Part shown: positions 18,379 to 27,002 of the stretch, piece by piece
How positions within the stretch are numbered: the stretch's first letter is position 1
Layout of the letters: the number at the start of each line of letters is the position of its first letter
DNA from: Pseudobdellovibrionaceae bacterium
Lineage (GTDB): Bacteria > Bdellovibrionota > Bdellovibrionia > Bdellovibrionales > UBA1609
NCBI GenBank assembly: GCA_020635075.1
Contig: JACKAM010000001.1
Coordinates: 930,001-994,000 of the forward strand
DNA length: 64,000 nucleotides
Direction of reading: 5' to 3'
Notes under the pieces: model-generated
What the model was told of the DNA's origin: nothing
The model's input: the letters and a program-made list of their open reading frames with translations, nothing else
Database searches by the model: none
Position numbers and translations under genes: made by a program

Positions 18379-18954
18379 TTACCACTTAAATGGTTTGAGC
18401 TGAATGGTTTTGGCCACGTCTCCGGTCTGAGGATCAAACAGGTCAATGCGGATGGCCTCCTGGCTGACAGAAAGACTGCCCACGTCGACAGAATTGGAGT
18501 CGACAATCAGGATCGACCAGGCATGGCCGCCGTCAGGAGCGACTGTGTAGCGGAGGCTGCGCAGTTGAACTACATTAAGGGTCTTGGAATTGGTCGGTTC
18601 GTATAAATCGAGACGGCTAAAATTCTTGAAATCAAAAACCTCCCAACTGGGAGTTCGCCAAATGCCCAATAATTTTTTGAGGCCAACAAATTCGACCGTC
18701 GTCATTTCCACGGTCCCATTGATGCCGTAGACCCAGCCTTTTCCGGAGAGGTAATCGCCGGTTTCCAAGCTGCGAAGATCGTCCATCACGTGAGGGTTAC
18801 GGGTGAAGATCTGATGTTCCACACCGGTCTCTGCAAGTTGAATCAGAAGGATGTTGTCCTGGCGACGAACCACCCCTTCAATCGAAACTGATGCACCAGC
18901 CAAGGGAGCGGCCAAAAAGAGAATAAGTATGCAAAAGTTTTGGAAATTTTTCAT
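18379..18954 (-). CDS. exported protein of unknown function
   Basis: About 191 residues from the ATG at 18954, which sits behind an AAGGG site. The signal peptide is MKNFQNFCILILFLAAPLAG followed by a Ser/Val mature start. The mature part is rich in beta-strand-like stretches and aromatic residues, with no recognisable domain. A longer frame runs upstream, but it lacks a ribosome site and would hide the signal peptide. It lies 37 bases before the ureohydrolase gene, but on its own evidence I see no link. Confidence 0.7.
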   Translation of the reverse strand: MKNFQNFCILILFLAAPLAGASVSIEGVVRRQDNILLIQLAETGVEHQIFTRNPHVMDDLRSLETGDYLSGKGWVYGINGTVEMTTVEFVGLKKLLGIWRTPSWEVFDFKNFSRLDLYEPTNSKTLNVVQLRSLRYTVAPDGGHAWSILIVDSNSVDVGSLSVSQEAIRIDLFDPQTGDVAKTIQLKPFKW

Positions 18955-19082
18955 CGAACCCTTGATAGAAAGAATCCGAGTCGGTGGCAACACAATTCCC
19001 ATGACGCAAACTTTCGAATGAAGCGCGATGACTCTGCGCACTACTTCATGACCAAAGGTAAGAGTCCACCTATGATTTTCCC

Positions 19083-19580
19083 ATGGCACATATTAATTGC
19101 TCCCTAGTCGTTCCCGGCCCCATTAAAGAGGTGTTTGACTTTCTCTGCGACCCGAGAAGGGTTCCCCATTTGCTGGAAGGGCGAATTGATGTGGAAGTCG
19201 TCAATGCCGAGCCTGAACTCCAGAAAGGTGCGGAATTCACCTACTTGATGACGCGAGTCGGAATTTCTCAGCAGGTGCGTTACCGGGTGGAGGATCTGAC
19301 GAGGGGAACAGTCATGACCTACCGGCAAACGGAGGGAGTGTTTCGCAAGTGGGTACATACCCAAAAATTTTCTACCCACGGCAAAAATGAGACTCTGGTT
19401 ACCGATGTGGTCGACTATGAGTTGCCTTTTGGATTAGTGGGTCATGTCTTGGACGATTTGGTGTTTCGTAAGGACTTGCGCCAAATATTAGAAAACCGCC
19501 TCAAGAGGGCGGCCTTCCACTTTCAAGGTCTTTATCAGGGTGAGGAAATGGAGCCTCAAGAGGCGGCCACATCCTCCTAG
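19083..19580 (+). CDS. SRPBCC (START-like) ligand-binding family protein
   Basis: A 165-residue protein. The opening (VPGPIKEVFDFLCDPRRVPHLLEG), the central strands (QQVRYRVEDLTRGTVMTYRQ) and the closing DDLVFRKDLRQILENRLKRAA helix match the helix-grip fold of the SRPBCC superfamily, close to cyclase/dehydrase or CoxG-type members. These bind hydrophobic ligands in a deep cavity; ligand unknown. Its end lies nine bases from the convergent sodB gene. Confidence 0.8.
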   Translation: MAHINCSLVVPGPIKEVFDFLCDPRRVPHLLEGRIDVEVVNAEPELQKGAEFTYLMTRVGISQQVRYRVEDLTRGTVMTYRQTEGVFRKWVHTQKFSTHGKNETLVTDVVDYELPFGLVGHVLDDLVFRKDLRQILENRLKRAAFHFQGLYQGEEMEPQEAATSS

Positions 19581-19589
19581 CAAGCGCGC

Positions 19590-20165
19590 CTAAAGATTCT
19601 TGGCAACGAAGTCCCAGTTTACAAGATTCCAGAAGGTATCGATGTATTTGGGCCGAGCATTTCGGTAGTCGATGTAATAGGCGTGCTCCCAAACATCGCA
19701 GGTCAACAGTGGAGTAGTCCCCTTAGTCATTGGGTTCTCCGCATTCGCTGTTGCAACCACAGCCAATTTGCCACCGGCATTTTTCACCAACCAGGCCCAG
19801 CCAGAGCCAAACTGTGTGGCAGCGGCTTGGGTGAATTGCTCTTTAAAGGTCGCAAATGATCCGAAGTCAGCTTTAATCTTATCAGCCAAAGCCCCAGTAG
19901 GCTCTCCGCCCCCTTTGGGTTTCAGGCAGTTCCAATAAAAGGTGTGGTTCCAAACCTGAGCAGCATTGTTAAACATTCCGCCCGAGGATTTCTTAACGAT
20001 CTCCTCTAGAGACATCTTTGCAAATTCAGTCCCCTCAATCATGCCGTTGAGCTTGTCCACATAAGCCTTGTGGTGTTTGCCGTAGTGGTACTCGATGGTT
20101 TCAGGTGAAATGTGAGGGGCTAACGCATCATTGGAATACGGCAGCGCCGGTAATTCAATTGCCAT
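19590..20165 (-). CDS. sodB: iron superoxide dismutase
   Basis: A 191-residue Fe/Mn superoxide dismutase. The metal ligands are in HYGKHHKAY, NHTFYW and DVWEHAYYIDYRN. Residues such as the GGGEPTGAL loop and Q-FGSGWAWLV favour the iron type; the metal cannot be proved from sequence. It converts superoxide to peroxide in the cytoplasm. A good GGAG site precedes the ATG. Confidence 0.96.
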   Translation of the reverse strand: MAIELPALPYSNDALAPHISPETIEYHYGKHHKAYVDKLNGMIEGTEFAKMSLEEIVKKSSGGMFNNAAQVWNHTFYWNCLKPKGGGEPTGALADKIKADFGSFATFKEQFTQAAATQFGSGWAWLVKNAGGKLAVVATANAENPMTKGTTPLLTCDVWEHAYYIDYRNARPKYIDTFWNLVNWDFVAKNL

Positions 20166-20263
20166 AAGTTCTCCTTTCAGAACCTCTCTTTATACTTCGT
20201 CCATGGGAGGCAGGCAAGGCGGCCAATTTGTGACGCCAGTAATAAGGAGCTTTAAGATTCAAT

Positions 20264-21220
20264 TCAGATTAAAGACTGGAACTTGAGCTCGTCCTGGAGG
20301 GCCTTCATGTATTCAAGAGGATGCTGGGCGATCTTGTTCACCAAAAGTTCTTTGAGCGCCTCTTTGGGGCTCATTTTGTAAAAGCTCACATAGCGGTCAA
20401 AGGCATTGGCCGTCGAGGCAATCATCACCATCGGGTCAAGCTGGAGTTCACGAAGGCCCTTAGGGAATCCACTGCCATCGATGTGCTCTTCATGCTCAAG
20501 AATAATGCGCATGACGGCTTCGTCAAAGTGCTTATAACCTTTGACCCGATCGACTCCCTTTTGCGGGTGCTGAAGGTACAATTGCTTTTCGCCTGGATTC
20601 ATGGAGTTCAACGGGCGGGTGTAATCAACGGGAGTGTAGTGGTGTTCGATATCGTGCAGGAAGCAGCCAAGGGAAAGTATGTCGAGAGGGAATTTCTCGG
20701 TAAACCCCAGTTTCTCAGCGATCCCGACCGAGAGACTGGCCACGGAAACCCCATGGTGGGCCAGGTTCATGTCGACATTGTGAACATCTTGAACGGCTTT
20801 AAGGCCAAAAGTTTCTCGTTTGAGAAATTCCACAAAGCGCTTGGACCCTTTGCGGGCCTCGTCGTAAAATTCCTTCTTTTCTGGAGCATCCATGACTTCT
20901 TCTGCTGCTGCTTGCTGTGAGCCTTGAATCACCTCGGCCCGGACATTGAGTGGTTTTTCCGATTTAGGATCATATGCGGTTTCAATGGATTCTTCCAGAT
21001 AGGCTCGGTAGGCCGTCTCGTGATCAGGGGGGATGTACAGCTTTTTGAGCTTTTTCTCTCTCAGGCGAGTGAGGCGGCTGCCTTCAAAACTGTCGCCAAG
21101 ACGACAATAGAGAATAAACTTACCTGCCACCTGAACGTAAGCATCGAAGGAAATTTTTAAATCTCCCCGGAGGGTGGAGACGCGAATGGGGAGAAATTCT
21201 TTTGCTTCTGTTTCTGTCAT
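20264..21220 (-). CDS. HD-GYP-like protein with altered GYP motif
   Basis: A 318-residue protein: an N-terminal domain (about 1-110) typical of the group that precedes HD-GYP modules, then an HD domain with H155/H156, H189-D190 in FLHDIEHH, and H243/H246 in a segment ending DGSGFPKG. The signature tyrosine of GYP is Phe252, and the usual HDIGK reads HDIEHH. This matches what I recall of Bdellovibrio Bd1817, described as an unconventional HD-GYP missing the tyrosine. The family degrades cyclic di-GMP; activity here is uncertain. Only eleven bases separate its start from the divergent TTG-initiated gene. Confidence 0.85.
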   Translation of the reverse strand: MTETEAKEFLPIRVSTLRGDLKISFDAYVQVAGKFILYCRLGDSFEGSRLTRLREKKLKKLYIPPDHETAYRAYLEESIETAYDPKSEKPLNVRAEVIQGSQQAAAEEVMDAPEKKEFYDEARKGSKRFVEFLKRETFGLKAVQDVHNVDMNLAHHGVSVASLSVGIAEKLGFTEKFPLDILSLGCFLHDIEHHYTPVDYTRPLNSMNPGEKQLYLQHPQKGVDRVKGYKHFDEAVMRIILEHEEHIDGSGFPKGLRELQLDPMVMIASTANAFDRYVSFYKMSPKEALKELLVNKIAQHPLEYMKALQDELKFQSLI

Positions 21221-21231
21221 AGAGGTATCCT

Positions 21232-21759
21232 TTGATTATGGACGAGGTCGTAACGGAATTCAAATCAGAGTCGCAGGAAATTCTCGCACGCCTGACGGCT
21301 CTCTTGGAGGATTTGGAAGAAGACCCAGGTCGGGTGAACGAACTGGACGGCTACGGACAAAAGGTGGATCGAATTATGGGAGGAGCCATGAGCCTCGCCT
21401 CGGCCATGGACAATGACCCTTTGTTAAATCAGATTGGGGCCTGTGCAGGCCTTTGTAAAACGGTGGGCTATCGGGGGTCACAAATTCCTGAAGAACAAGG
21501 TGGGTTTGCCAAAGCTGTGATTGGTTTGCTTCTCGATATGACGGAAATGTTGCAGACTATGGTCGAGAAGGTGGGATCAGAAAAGAACTTTGATTTGAGT
21601 TCCCCCCTTTATTTGACTGTGGTCGATCGACTGAAGTGGGTTTCCGAGCAGTTTCAGGATGGCACCAGAAGCTCTCTCAAGATTGCTGGGACTCAAGGGA
21701 CAGCGAAGGACTTTGGCGAAAACATCAATGATCTTCTGAAGCGGATGGGTGTGAGCTGA
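21232..21759 (+). CDS. Hpt-like helical protein of unknown function
   Basis: A 175-residue all-helical protein opening with VVTEFKSESQEILARLTALLEDLEED, like the first helix of CheA-type histidine phosphotransfer domains. However, no HxxKG-type phosphorylated histidine can be seen where expected. The TTG at 21232 lies six bases behind AGAGG; an ATG at 21238 is the alternative start. It is divergent from the HD-GYP-like gene, so a joint role in signalling is plausible. The end overlaps queG by 35 bases. Confidence 0.7.
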   Translation: MIMDEVVTEFKSESQEILARLTALLEDLEEDPGRVNELDGYGQKVDRIMGGAMSLASAMDNDPLLNQIGACAGLCKTVGYRGSQIPEEQGGFAKAVIGLLLDMTEMLQTMVEKVGSEKNFDLSSPLYLTVVDRLKWVSEQFQDGTRSSLKIAGTQGTAKDFGENINDLLKRMGVS

Positions 21760-22786
21760 TTCTGTTGAGAGTCCAGTCTGCCAGTTCCCCAAGGCGGGGA
21801 TGACTCAAATACATTTCGATTTCTGGGGTGAGACCGGTGAGCCTGTAATGGGCGGCCACCAGCAGGGCATTGCGTTTGAGTCCCCTACCCCCGGCCCTGG
21901 CTAATGGCGTCCTTCTCAGTTGACGATTGAGCTCTTTGTTTGAAGTCGTGAGAATGAGGCGTAATTCTGATTCCAACTCGGGGTCTGAAGGAGAAACAGA
22001 TTGGGCCTCTCGAAGGGAGGGGCCAAAAATCTTCTCGTTCCAGGGGCAGACGGTCTGACAAAGGTCACAGCCAAACAGCCAGCCGTCCATTTTGTCTCTC
22101 AACTCCAGGGGTGGGCTGGTCTTGGCTTCAATCGTCCAATAGGAAATGCACTTTCTGGCATCCATCTCCCTTTCTTTGGTAAACGCCTGGGTGGGGCAAA
22201 CATCCAAACAGCGATGGCAGGTTCCGCAGTGGTCAGGTGAAGGAGTCGCTGTCGCCGGAGCTGGCAAGCTGGTGAGGATTTCACCAATAAAAAACAGGCT
22301 CCCCTGGCGACGGTGAATCAGGCAGGTGTTTTTGCCAATCCACCCCAGTCCGGCCCGGTAGGCCAGGTCCCTCTCGAGCAGTGGAGCCGAGTCAGTGGCC
22401 GGCCAAAACACCTGATCCTTATACATCTCGCTGAGACTCTGGCAAAGAGCCTCCAGGCGTTCCTTGAACCAATGATGGTAGTCCTCGCCTCGGGCGTAAA
22501 GGGCGACTCGGTTGGCTTTAAAAGGGAGGTCCGTACTTCCCGGTACTTCCGGGAAGTAGTTGCAGGAGACCACCAGGGCACTGATGGCCCGCGGGACAAG
22601 GTTGCTTGGGCTTGTTTTGTGGGCAAGGTGAGTCTGCAGATAAGTCATGTCGCCATGATAGTCTTTGGCTAACCACTCTTCATACTGACGGAGGCTGATG
22701 GCAGGTTCCAGACTTGTCATGCCAACCCGCTGAAATCCCAGTGCTTTGATCTGGTCCTCTATTTGTGCCATGATAGGGTGGTTCAT
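21725..22786 (-). CDS. queG: epoxyqueuosine reductase
   Basis: A 353-residue enzyme for the last step of queuosine synthesis in tRNA. It has an N-terminal cobalamin-binding region (YARGEDYHHWFKERL, then LLERDLAYRAGLGWIGKNT) and two [4Fe-4S] motifs, CGTCHRCLDVCP and CDLCQTVCPWN. A C-terminal HEAT-like tail carries RTPLARAGGRGLKRNA. Length and all motifs are complete. It is cytoplasmic. Confidence 0.96.
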   Translation of the reverse strand: MNHPIMAQIEDQIKALGFQRVGMTSLEPAISLRQYEEWLAKDYHGDMTYLQTHLAHKTSPSNLVPRAISALVVSCNYFPEVPGSTDLPFKANRVALYARGEDYHHWFKERLEALCQSLSEMYKDQVFWPATDSAPLLERDLAYRAGLGWIGKNTCLIHRRQGSLFFIGEILTSLPAPATATPSPDHCGTCHRCLDVCPTQAFTKEREMDARKCISYWTIEAKTSPPLELRDKMDGWLFGCDLCQTVCPWNEKIFGPSLREAQSVSPSDPELESELRLILTTSNKELNRQLRRTPLARAGGRGLKRNALLVAAHYRLTGLTPEIEMYLSHPRLGELADWTLNRISSHPSASEDH

Positions 22787-22825
22787 GGCTTAAACGTACA
22801 CGATTCTGACGGAGGCTTGTAGTCT

Positions 22826-24184
22826 TTGGAAATTTTCTCACGCCATCCTCACTTTAAGGAGGTCGAGTCGGTTTGTCGTCGGCTGACGGAGGCTGGCTAC
22901 CAGGCCTTCTTGGCTGGCGGCTGTGTTCGTGACGCCCTTTTGGGACGTCCTTCCAACGACTTCGATGTTGCCACGAGTGCCAATCCCGATGAAATCGAAG
23001 CCTTGTTTCCGAAGTCCCTGGCGGTGGGGAAGCAGTTTGGCGTGGTCATTTTGCCCTTCGATGGATTTCAGATTGAGGTGGCCACCTTCCGTTTAGATGG
23101 GGAGTATCAGGACGGCCGGCATCCAGAAAAGGTCACGTTTTCCACGCCCGAAGATGATGCGGGCCGAAGGGATTTTACCGTCAACGCCCTTTTTTATGAT
23201 TTGTCTGAACACAAAGTGATCGATTATGTGGGTGGCATTGCTGACCTAGAACGAAAACTCCTGCGCACGGTTGGCGACCCCCAAAAGCGATTTGCCGAAG
23301 ACCGGTTGCGGATTTTGAGAGCTGTCCGCATTGCCGCTCAACTGGGTTTTGATATTGAACGGGCGACGTTTAAGGCAGTTTGTGATTGGGCCAAGGAAGT
23401 CTGCGTGGTGTCTCAGGAAAGGGTGACGGCAGAGATAAAAAAAATGTTGAGCCTTAAAAACCGTATCCAGGCACTGCACGATTTACAAGTCAGCGGTTTG
23501 GCCATAGAGGTGCTTCCAGAATTGGGTTATTTTTCCATCAACCAGGAACTGGCCGCGCGTAAGAGCAAACACTTGGGGCAATTGTTAGGGGATGAGGCAA
23601 GGCCTGGGATTCTATGGTCTTTACTATTGTGGCAAGAGGTGGAGGGGCTGAGGCAGGAATTGGTCAGTGCGGATGACTGGCCACCCTTGGTTAAGGGTTT
23701 GGTCGAACTGATCTTGCGCAGACTGAAGTGTTCCAACCAGGAAATCAGTGAGACAGTGTTTGTTTTGACTCACTATCGGGAATTGTTGGAAGTGACAGAG
23801 AGCGATGACTTTAAGCCTTTCCCACGGACCACTCTCCCAAGTTTTGAGGTGGGAAAGTTGTTGCTCCTTGATCATCCAGAGGGATTGACCCTGCTTGACT
23901 TTGCCATGGCGGTTGCGGCTCAGGAAAATGTGGGGCAGGAGCAGGTGCTTTTTATCCATCAGGAGTATCTGTGGAGAGTCGATCCCAAAACAGGGAAGTT
24001 GCCTCACCCATGGGTCAAAGGTGGGGACCTGTCGGCACTAGGATTTTCTCCAGGTCCTGAAATGGGATTGGTTTTAGATGACCTCTACAGAGCGCAAATT
24101 GCCGGAGAGGTCGCCGGAAAAAAAGAAGCCCTGGCGCGTGCCAGGGCTCTGCAAAACGAATTGGCTAAAGAACACAACGATTAA
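22826..24184 (+). CDS. CCA-adding enzyme / poly(A) polymerase family
   Basis: A 452-residue class II nucleotidyltransferase. It shows the catalytic GGCVRDALLGRPSNDFDVAT, the RRDFTVNALFYD strand and AEDRLRILRAVRIAAQLGF. These enzymes add CCA to tRNA ends or A-tails to RNA; sequence alone does not decide which. The TTG at 22826 is the only possible start, because an in-frame stop lies six bases before it and GGAGG lies ten bases upstream. The C-terminal part is longer than the minimal CCA enzyme. Confidence 0.88.
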   Translation: MEIFSRHPHFKEVESVCRRLTEAGYQAFLAGGCVRDALLGRPSNDFDVATSANPDEIEALFPKSLAVGKQFGVVILPFDGFQIEVATFRLDGEYQDGRHPEKVTFSTPEDDAGRRDFTVNALFYDLSEHKVIDYVGGIADLERKLLRTVGDPQKRFAEDRLRILRAVRIAAQLGFDIERATFKAVCDWAKEVCVVSQERVTAEIKKMLSLKNRIQALHDLQVSGLAIEVLPELGYFSINQELAARKSKHLGQLLGDEARPGILWSLLLWQEVEGLRQELVSADDWPPLVKGLVELILRRLKCSNQEISETVFVLTHYRELLEVTESDDFKPFPRTTLPSFEVGKLLLLDHPEGLTLLDFAMAVAAQENVGQEQVLFIHQEYLWRVDPKTGKLPHPWVKGGDLSALGFSPGPEMGLVLDDLYRAQIAGEVAGKKEALARARALQNELAKEHND

Positions 24185-24198
24185 TACAGAAGCTTCGC

Positions 24199-25074
24199 TT
24201 AATTGGGTTTGTACCAACAACGTGGGCGCAAGCCGGCAAGAAAGCCTGCTGTACGAGTGCACGTGCCCTGACGGGGATCAGAGTCGTGGACGTCGTCGTT
24301 CACATCAGCCGTACAGAGTGAACCCTGAAAGTAGGTGTCCAAGCGACACTGGGTCCCCGGATGATTATCATCGGTTTGATTGACCTGGTTGGGGTCTGGA
24401 CTGTCAAAGCCGGGGTCAGCACTTTCCTTACGAAGATCTTTGAACAAAAGTGCCGTGGACATACCAGCCATTGAGGTGCGAATACAAAGAGCAGTGGCCT
24501 CTTCGCCCGGAAACTTCTGTGCGCACTCTCCGGCGAGGAAGGGGTCGATGGTGTTCTTCTCTACATATTCCAGATTTTCTTCAGGTGTAAAAACCCGGCG
24601 TAAACACTTGAGGACGGCAAAATAGTCGCTCTGACCTTCGTTGCTTGCCCAGGTGTTGAACCAACCGCCGGCCTTTGGGGTGCCGCCAATATGGTGGCCA
24701 GTTTCGTGACAGGCAACCAGAGCAAAGCCGTCTTTGGTGATCTCCTGGTGACGGGCGAGACCGCCATACATGTTGACCACATAGTTGCGGCCACTGCGCA
24801 TGGCTGAGGCGTTTACTGTTCCATCGCTCCACAAGCGGCGAATCATTAGGTTGCCACCTTTTGCTGAAATGATGGGGCCGTAGACCTGTTGAACGGCATC
24901 CAGCACATCATTGAATTCGGCCTCAGTAAGGCCACCGGCGGTGGCACCGACGGGAATATTCATATTGTTTTCTTCGACGAAGCCCGTGCACAGATATTCC
25001 GGTGAAGTCATGGACAGACCGAACCCAACTCCGGCCATCAGTGCGAGCGTAAACAAAATCCTTTTTGTTATCAT
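24199..25074 (-). CDS. secreted zinc metallopeptidase (HEXXH), candidate
   Basis: A 291-residue protein with a signal peptide (MITKRILFTLALMAGVGFGL). It carries the zincin motif H123-ETG-H127 in ALVACHETGHHIGG, with a likely third ligand in the downstream NEGQSDYFA (Glu146 or Asp150), an E-x-x-x-D pattern often seen in gluzincins. Eight or so cysteines suggest disulfides outside the cytoplasm. I do not recognise the family. A secreted peptidase suits a predator but that is inference. Its ribosome site is inside a long inverted repeat (see 25081-25165). Confidence 0.7.
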   Translation of the reverse strand: MITKRILFTLALMAGVGFGLSMTSPEYLCTGFVEENNMNIPVGATAGGLTEAEFNDVLDAVQQVYGPIISAKGGNLMIRRLWSDGTVNASAMRSGRNYVVNMYGGLARHQEITKDGFALVACHETGHHIGGTPKAGGWFNTWASNEGQSDYFAVLKCLRRVFTPEENLEYVEKNTIDPFLAGECAQKFPGEEATALCIRTSMAGMSTALLFKDLRKESADPGFDSPDPNQVNQTDDNHPGTQCRLDTYFQGSLCTADVNDDVHDSDPRQGTCTRTAGFLAGLRPRCWYKPN

Positions 25075-25080
25075 AGGGGG

Positions 25081-25165
25081 AATCCTTTCCTCGAATGAAC
25101 GCTTAATTGGTTGTTGCGAACAAAGAATAGGCCACGTCGAAGCGCTCCTCCTAGAGGAAAGGATT
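25081..25165 (-). promoter_or_regulatory. stem-loop that can bury the peptidase ribosome binding site
   Basis: AATCCTTTCCTC at 25081-25092 and GAGGAAAGGATT at 25154-25165 are perfect 12-base complements. Inside lie a five-base helix (CGCTT 25100-25104 with AAGCG 25140-25144) and a TTGTT-GCG-AACAA hairpin (25111-25123). In the minus-strand mRNA the second arm contains GGAAAGGA, the Shine-Dalgarno of the peptidase gene (ATG at 25074). The fold would therefore block initiation. Existence of the repeat is seen; a regulatory role is inferred. Confidence 0.6.
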
Positions 25166-25274
25166 AAAAGGGTTCCAAAATGGCACTATTCTGGACAAGA
25201 GTCCGGCAAACTCACTAAACTTTCGTTTTTTTGGTGAGAAAGGATCAGTACTGAATTAGGAAAGCGAGACTGAG

Positions 25275-25472
25275 CTAGCGATGGGAGCTCTTCTTTTCCT
25301 TGGCCTTCATCCCAGAGTGGTTTTTCCAATTGTACTCAGGGCTGCTTTGATAACGCTGTTGCCAAGCATCCCACTTGTTCTGGGGAAGGTTGTGGCGAAC
25401 CTGGCCGTTTTCATCAAAGATGTCGTTGTTCTTGCCAAACAGAAAGTCTAAAAGCGTGTTCATGATTCCCAT
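25275..25472 (-). CDS. small conserved-looking protein, 65 residues
   Basis: The frame gives a 65-residue, lysine- and tryptophan-rich polar protein (MNTLLDFLFGKNNDIFDENG at the start). There are no membrane segments or metal motifs. Either of two close ATGs (25472, 25463) may start it; the ribosome site is weak. I do not recognise it. It starts next to the divergent O-methyltransferase gene. Confidence 0.5.
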   Translation of the reverse strand: MGIMNTLLDFLFGKNNDIFDENGQVRHNLPQNKWDAWQQRYQSSPEYNWKNHSGMKAKEKKSSHR

Positions 25473-25543
25473 AGTGGGCAGAGTCTACCGTGATTGGGAA
25501 TGAAAATGCAATTCGTGAAAACCATAATAGCCTGGAGCCCTAA

Positions 25544-26203
25544 ATGGATAAAAGTTTTGGCAATAGTGATCAGGCGATAGGGAAGTATGTATACGACCTA
25601 CTGAGACCTGAGGACCCCATCCTTGAAGCATCGCGACAAGAAGCCCTGGCGGCTGGAATGCCTGAGATTCAGGTGGGCGGTTTGGATGGTCGTCATTTGG
25701 AGATTCTCGCCCTCCTTTCTGGAGCAAAAAAGACTGTGGAGATCGGAACCCTAGCGGGTTATTCGGGGATCTGTTTGCTGCGAGGGATGGGGGACGGCGG
25801 GCACCTCTATACTTTTGAATACAGCCCACTCCATGCCCAGGTGGCCCATCGCAACTTCAAAATGGCTGGCTTGGAAAATCAGGTTTCTCTTTATGTGGGC
25901 CCAGCCCTTGAACGGCTCCCGCAAATTGAGCATGAGGGGCCTTTTGATTTGGTCTTCATTGACGCCGACAAAGGCAACTATCCGGAGTATCTCAAATGGG
26001 CTGAGTCCCACCTTCGCAAGGGTGGGCTTGTTATTGGCGACAACACCTTTGCCTTTGGACGGATTGCTCAGGACCCTCCCCAGGCCGACGCGACCTCCGT
26101 ATTTGCTCTTCAGGAGTTTAATTCCCACTTAGCAGGGTCCCCTCACTGGAAGACCACCATTTTCCCTACCGGCGAGGGGCTGACCCTTGGGGTTCGGGTT
26201 TAG
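25544..26203 (+). CDS. class I SAM O-methyltransferase (CCoAOMT-like)
   Basis: A 219-residue methyltransferase of the family that includes caffeoyl-CoA and catechol O-methyltransferases. The SAM-binding VEIGTLAGYSGI, the DADKGNYPEY strand with the metal-binding Asp, and GDNTFAFG are present, and the length matches. It methylates a catechol-type hydroxyl in family members; substrate here is unknown. It is monocistronic by spacing. Confidence 0.88.
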   Translation: MDKSFGNSDQAIGKYVYDLLRPEDPILEASRQEALAAGMPEIQVGGLDGRHLEILALLSGAKKTVEIGTLAGYSGICLLRGMGDGGHLYTFEYSPLHAQVAHRNFKMAGLENQVSLYVGPALERLPQIEHEGPFDLVFIDADKGNYPEYLKWAESHLRKGGLVIGDNTFAFGRIAQDPPQADATSVFALQEFNSHLAGSPHWKTTIFPTGEGLTLGVRV

Positions 26204-26425
26204 GTGGCAGCAGACAGAGCCTAATTGAGGCGTTCTTCGTCCAAAAATGGGGCTGTCATTGTTGTCGACAGAAATTCAAAACTAAGGTGATGGCAAAGTC
26301 TCCAACTTCTATGCAGGGCGTATCATAATATCTCGATCGCCCAAAATACCATCGTGTTCCAAACGGCATCTCGCTAAAATTAAAGGAAAGAATCGTCACG
26401 GAAATGACGGTCGGAGGGACGTGTT

Positions 26426-26953
26426 ATGAGTAACTGTGGAATTGCCACTTGGGCTTTGAAAGGCCTGGTGGGGCTTATAGCCTTTTTCTTTTTCTTATCT
26501 CCTGCTCACGGCAAGCAGGCGGGCAAAAAGTATTACATCTATGATAATGGTCAGGTCCATGTGAGCGAGAACCCAAATGTCTACGTGGACAAAAACGGAA
26601 CTCCCACCTTGGTCATCCGGAGGGCAACTGCCGGTGGCCGACATCGAGAGGGGCGAACGGTGTATGAAACCGTCGCCACGACAGCCTTTGTCAGTTCAAA
26701 GACCCAGGCAAATCAGGTTTTGGAAGCGATGATGAACTCTCCTCATCGTAATCAATTGGTAAAACCGATTGAGATTAAAAAGGAAGAGAGGCGGGAGGCA
26801 AATCCACTTAAGCCTCAGCAGCCCGCTGCAAAAGAAGGCAAGAGAGCCGAAGTGGAGAATGGAAACGCCCGCCCAGATGTCAGCAAACAGTCTGAGGGGG
26901 GTGGCACCAACTCCGAGGAAAAAACAAAGGCTCAGTTACAGGCGATGAAGTAA
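26426..26953 (+). CDS. exported protein of unknown function
   Basis: A 175-residue protein with a signal peptide (LVGLIAFFFFLSPAHG) and a strong GGAGGGA site before the ATG. A small beta-rich region (GKKYYIYDNGQVHVSENPN) is followed by a disordered Lys/Glu/Gln tail from about residue 115. No family recognised. It is followed after 49 bases by the prepilin-like gene, so it could belong to the same exported pilus-like set, but that is weak. Confidence 0.65.
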   Translation: MSNCGIATWALKGLVGLIAFFFFLSPAHGKQAGKKYYIYDNGQVHVSENPNVYVDKNGTPTLVIRRATAGGRHREGRTVYETVATTAFVSSKTQANQVLEAMMNSPHRNQLVKPIEIKKEERREANPLKPQQPAAKEGKRAEVENGNARPDVSKQSEGGGTNSEEKTKAQLQAMK

Positions 26954-27002
26954 CTGAAAGGTCTAAGAGAGCAGTGGTAGACTCACGAAACCTGGCAAAC
27001 AA

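Noticed and set aside
18955..19089. N-terminal extension of the exported protein at 18379
   Set aside because: It would cover the signal peptide and overlap the divergent gene's start.
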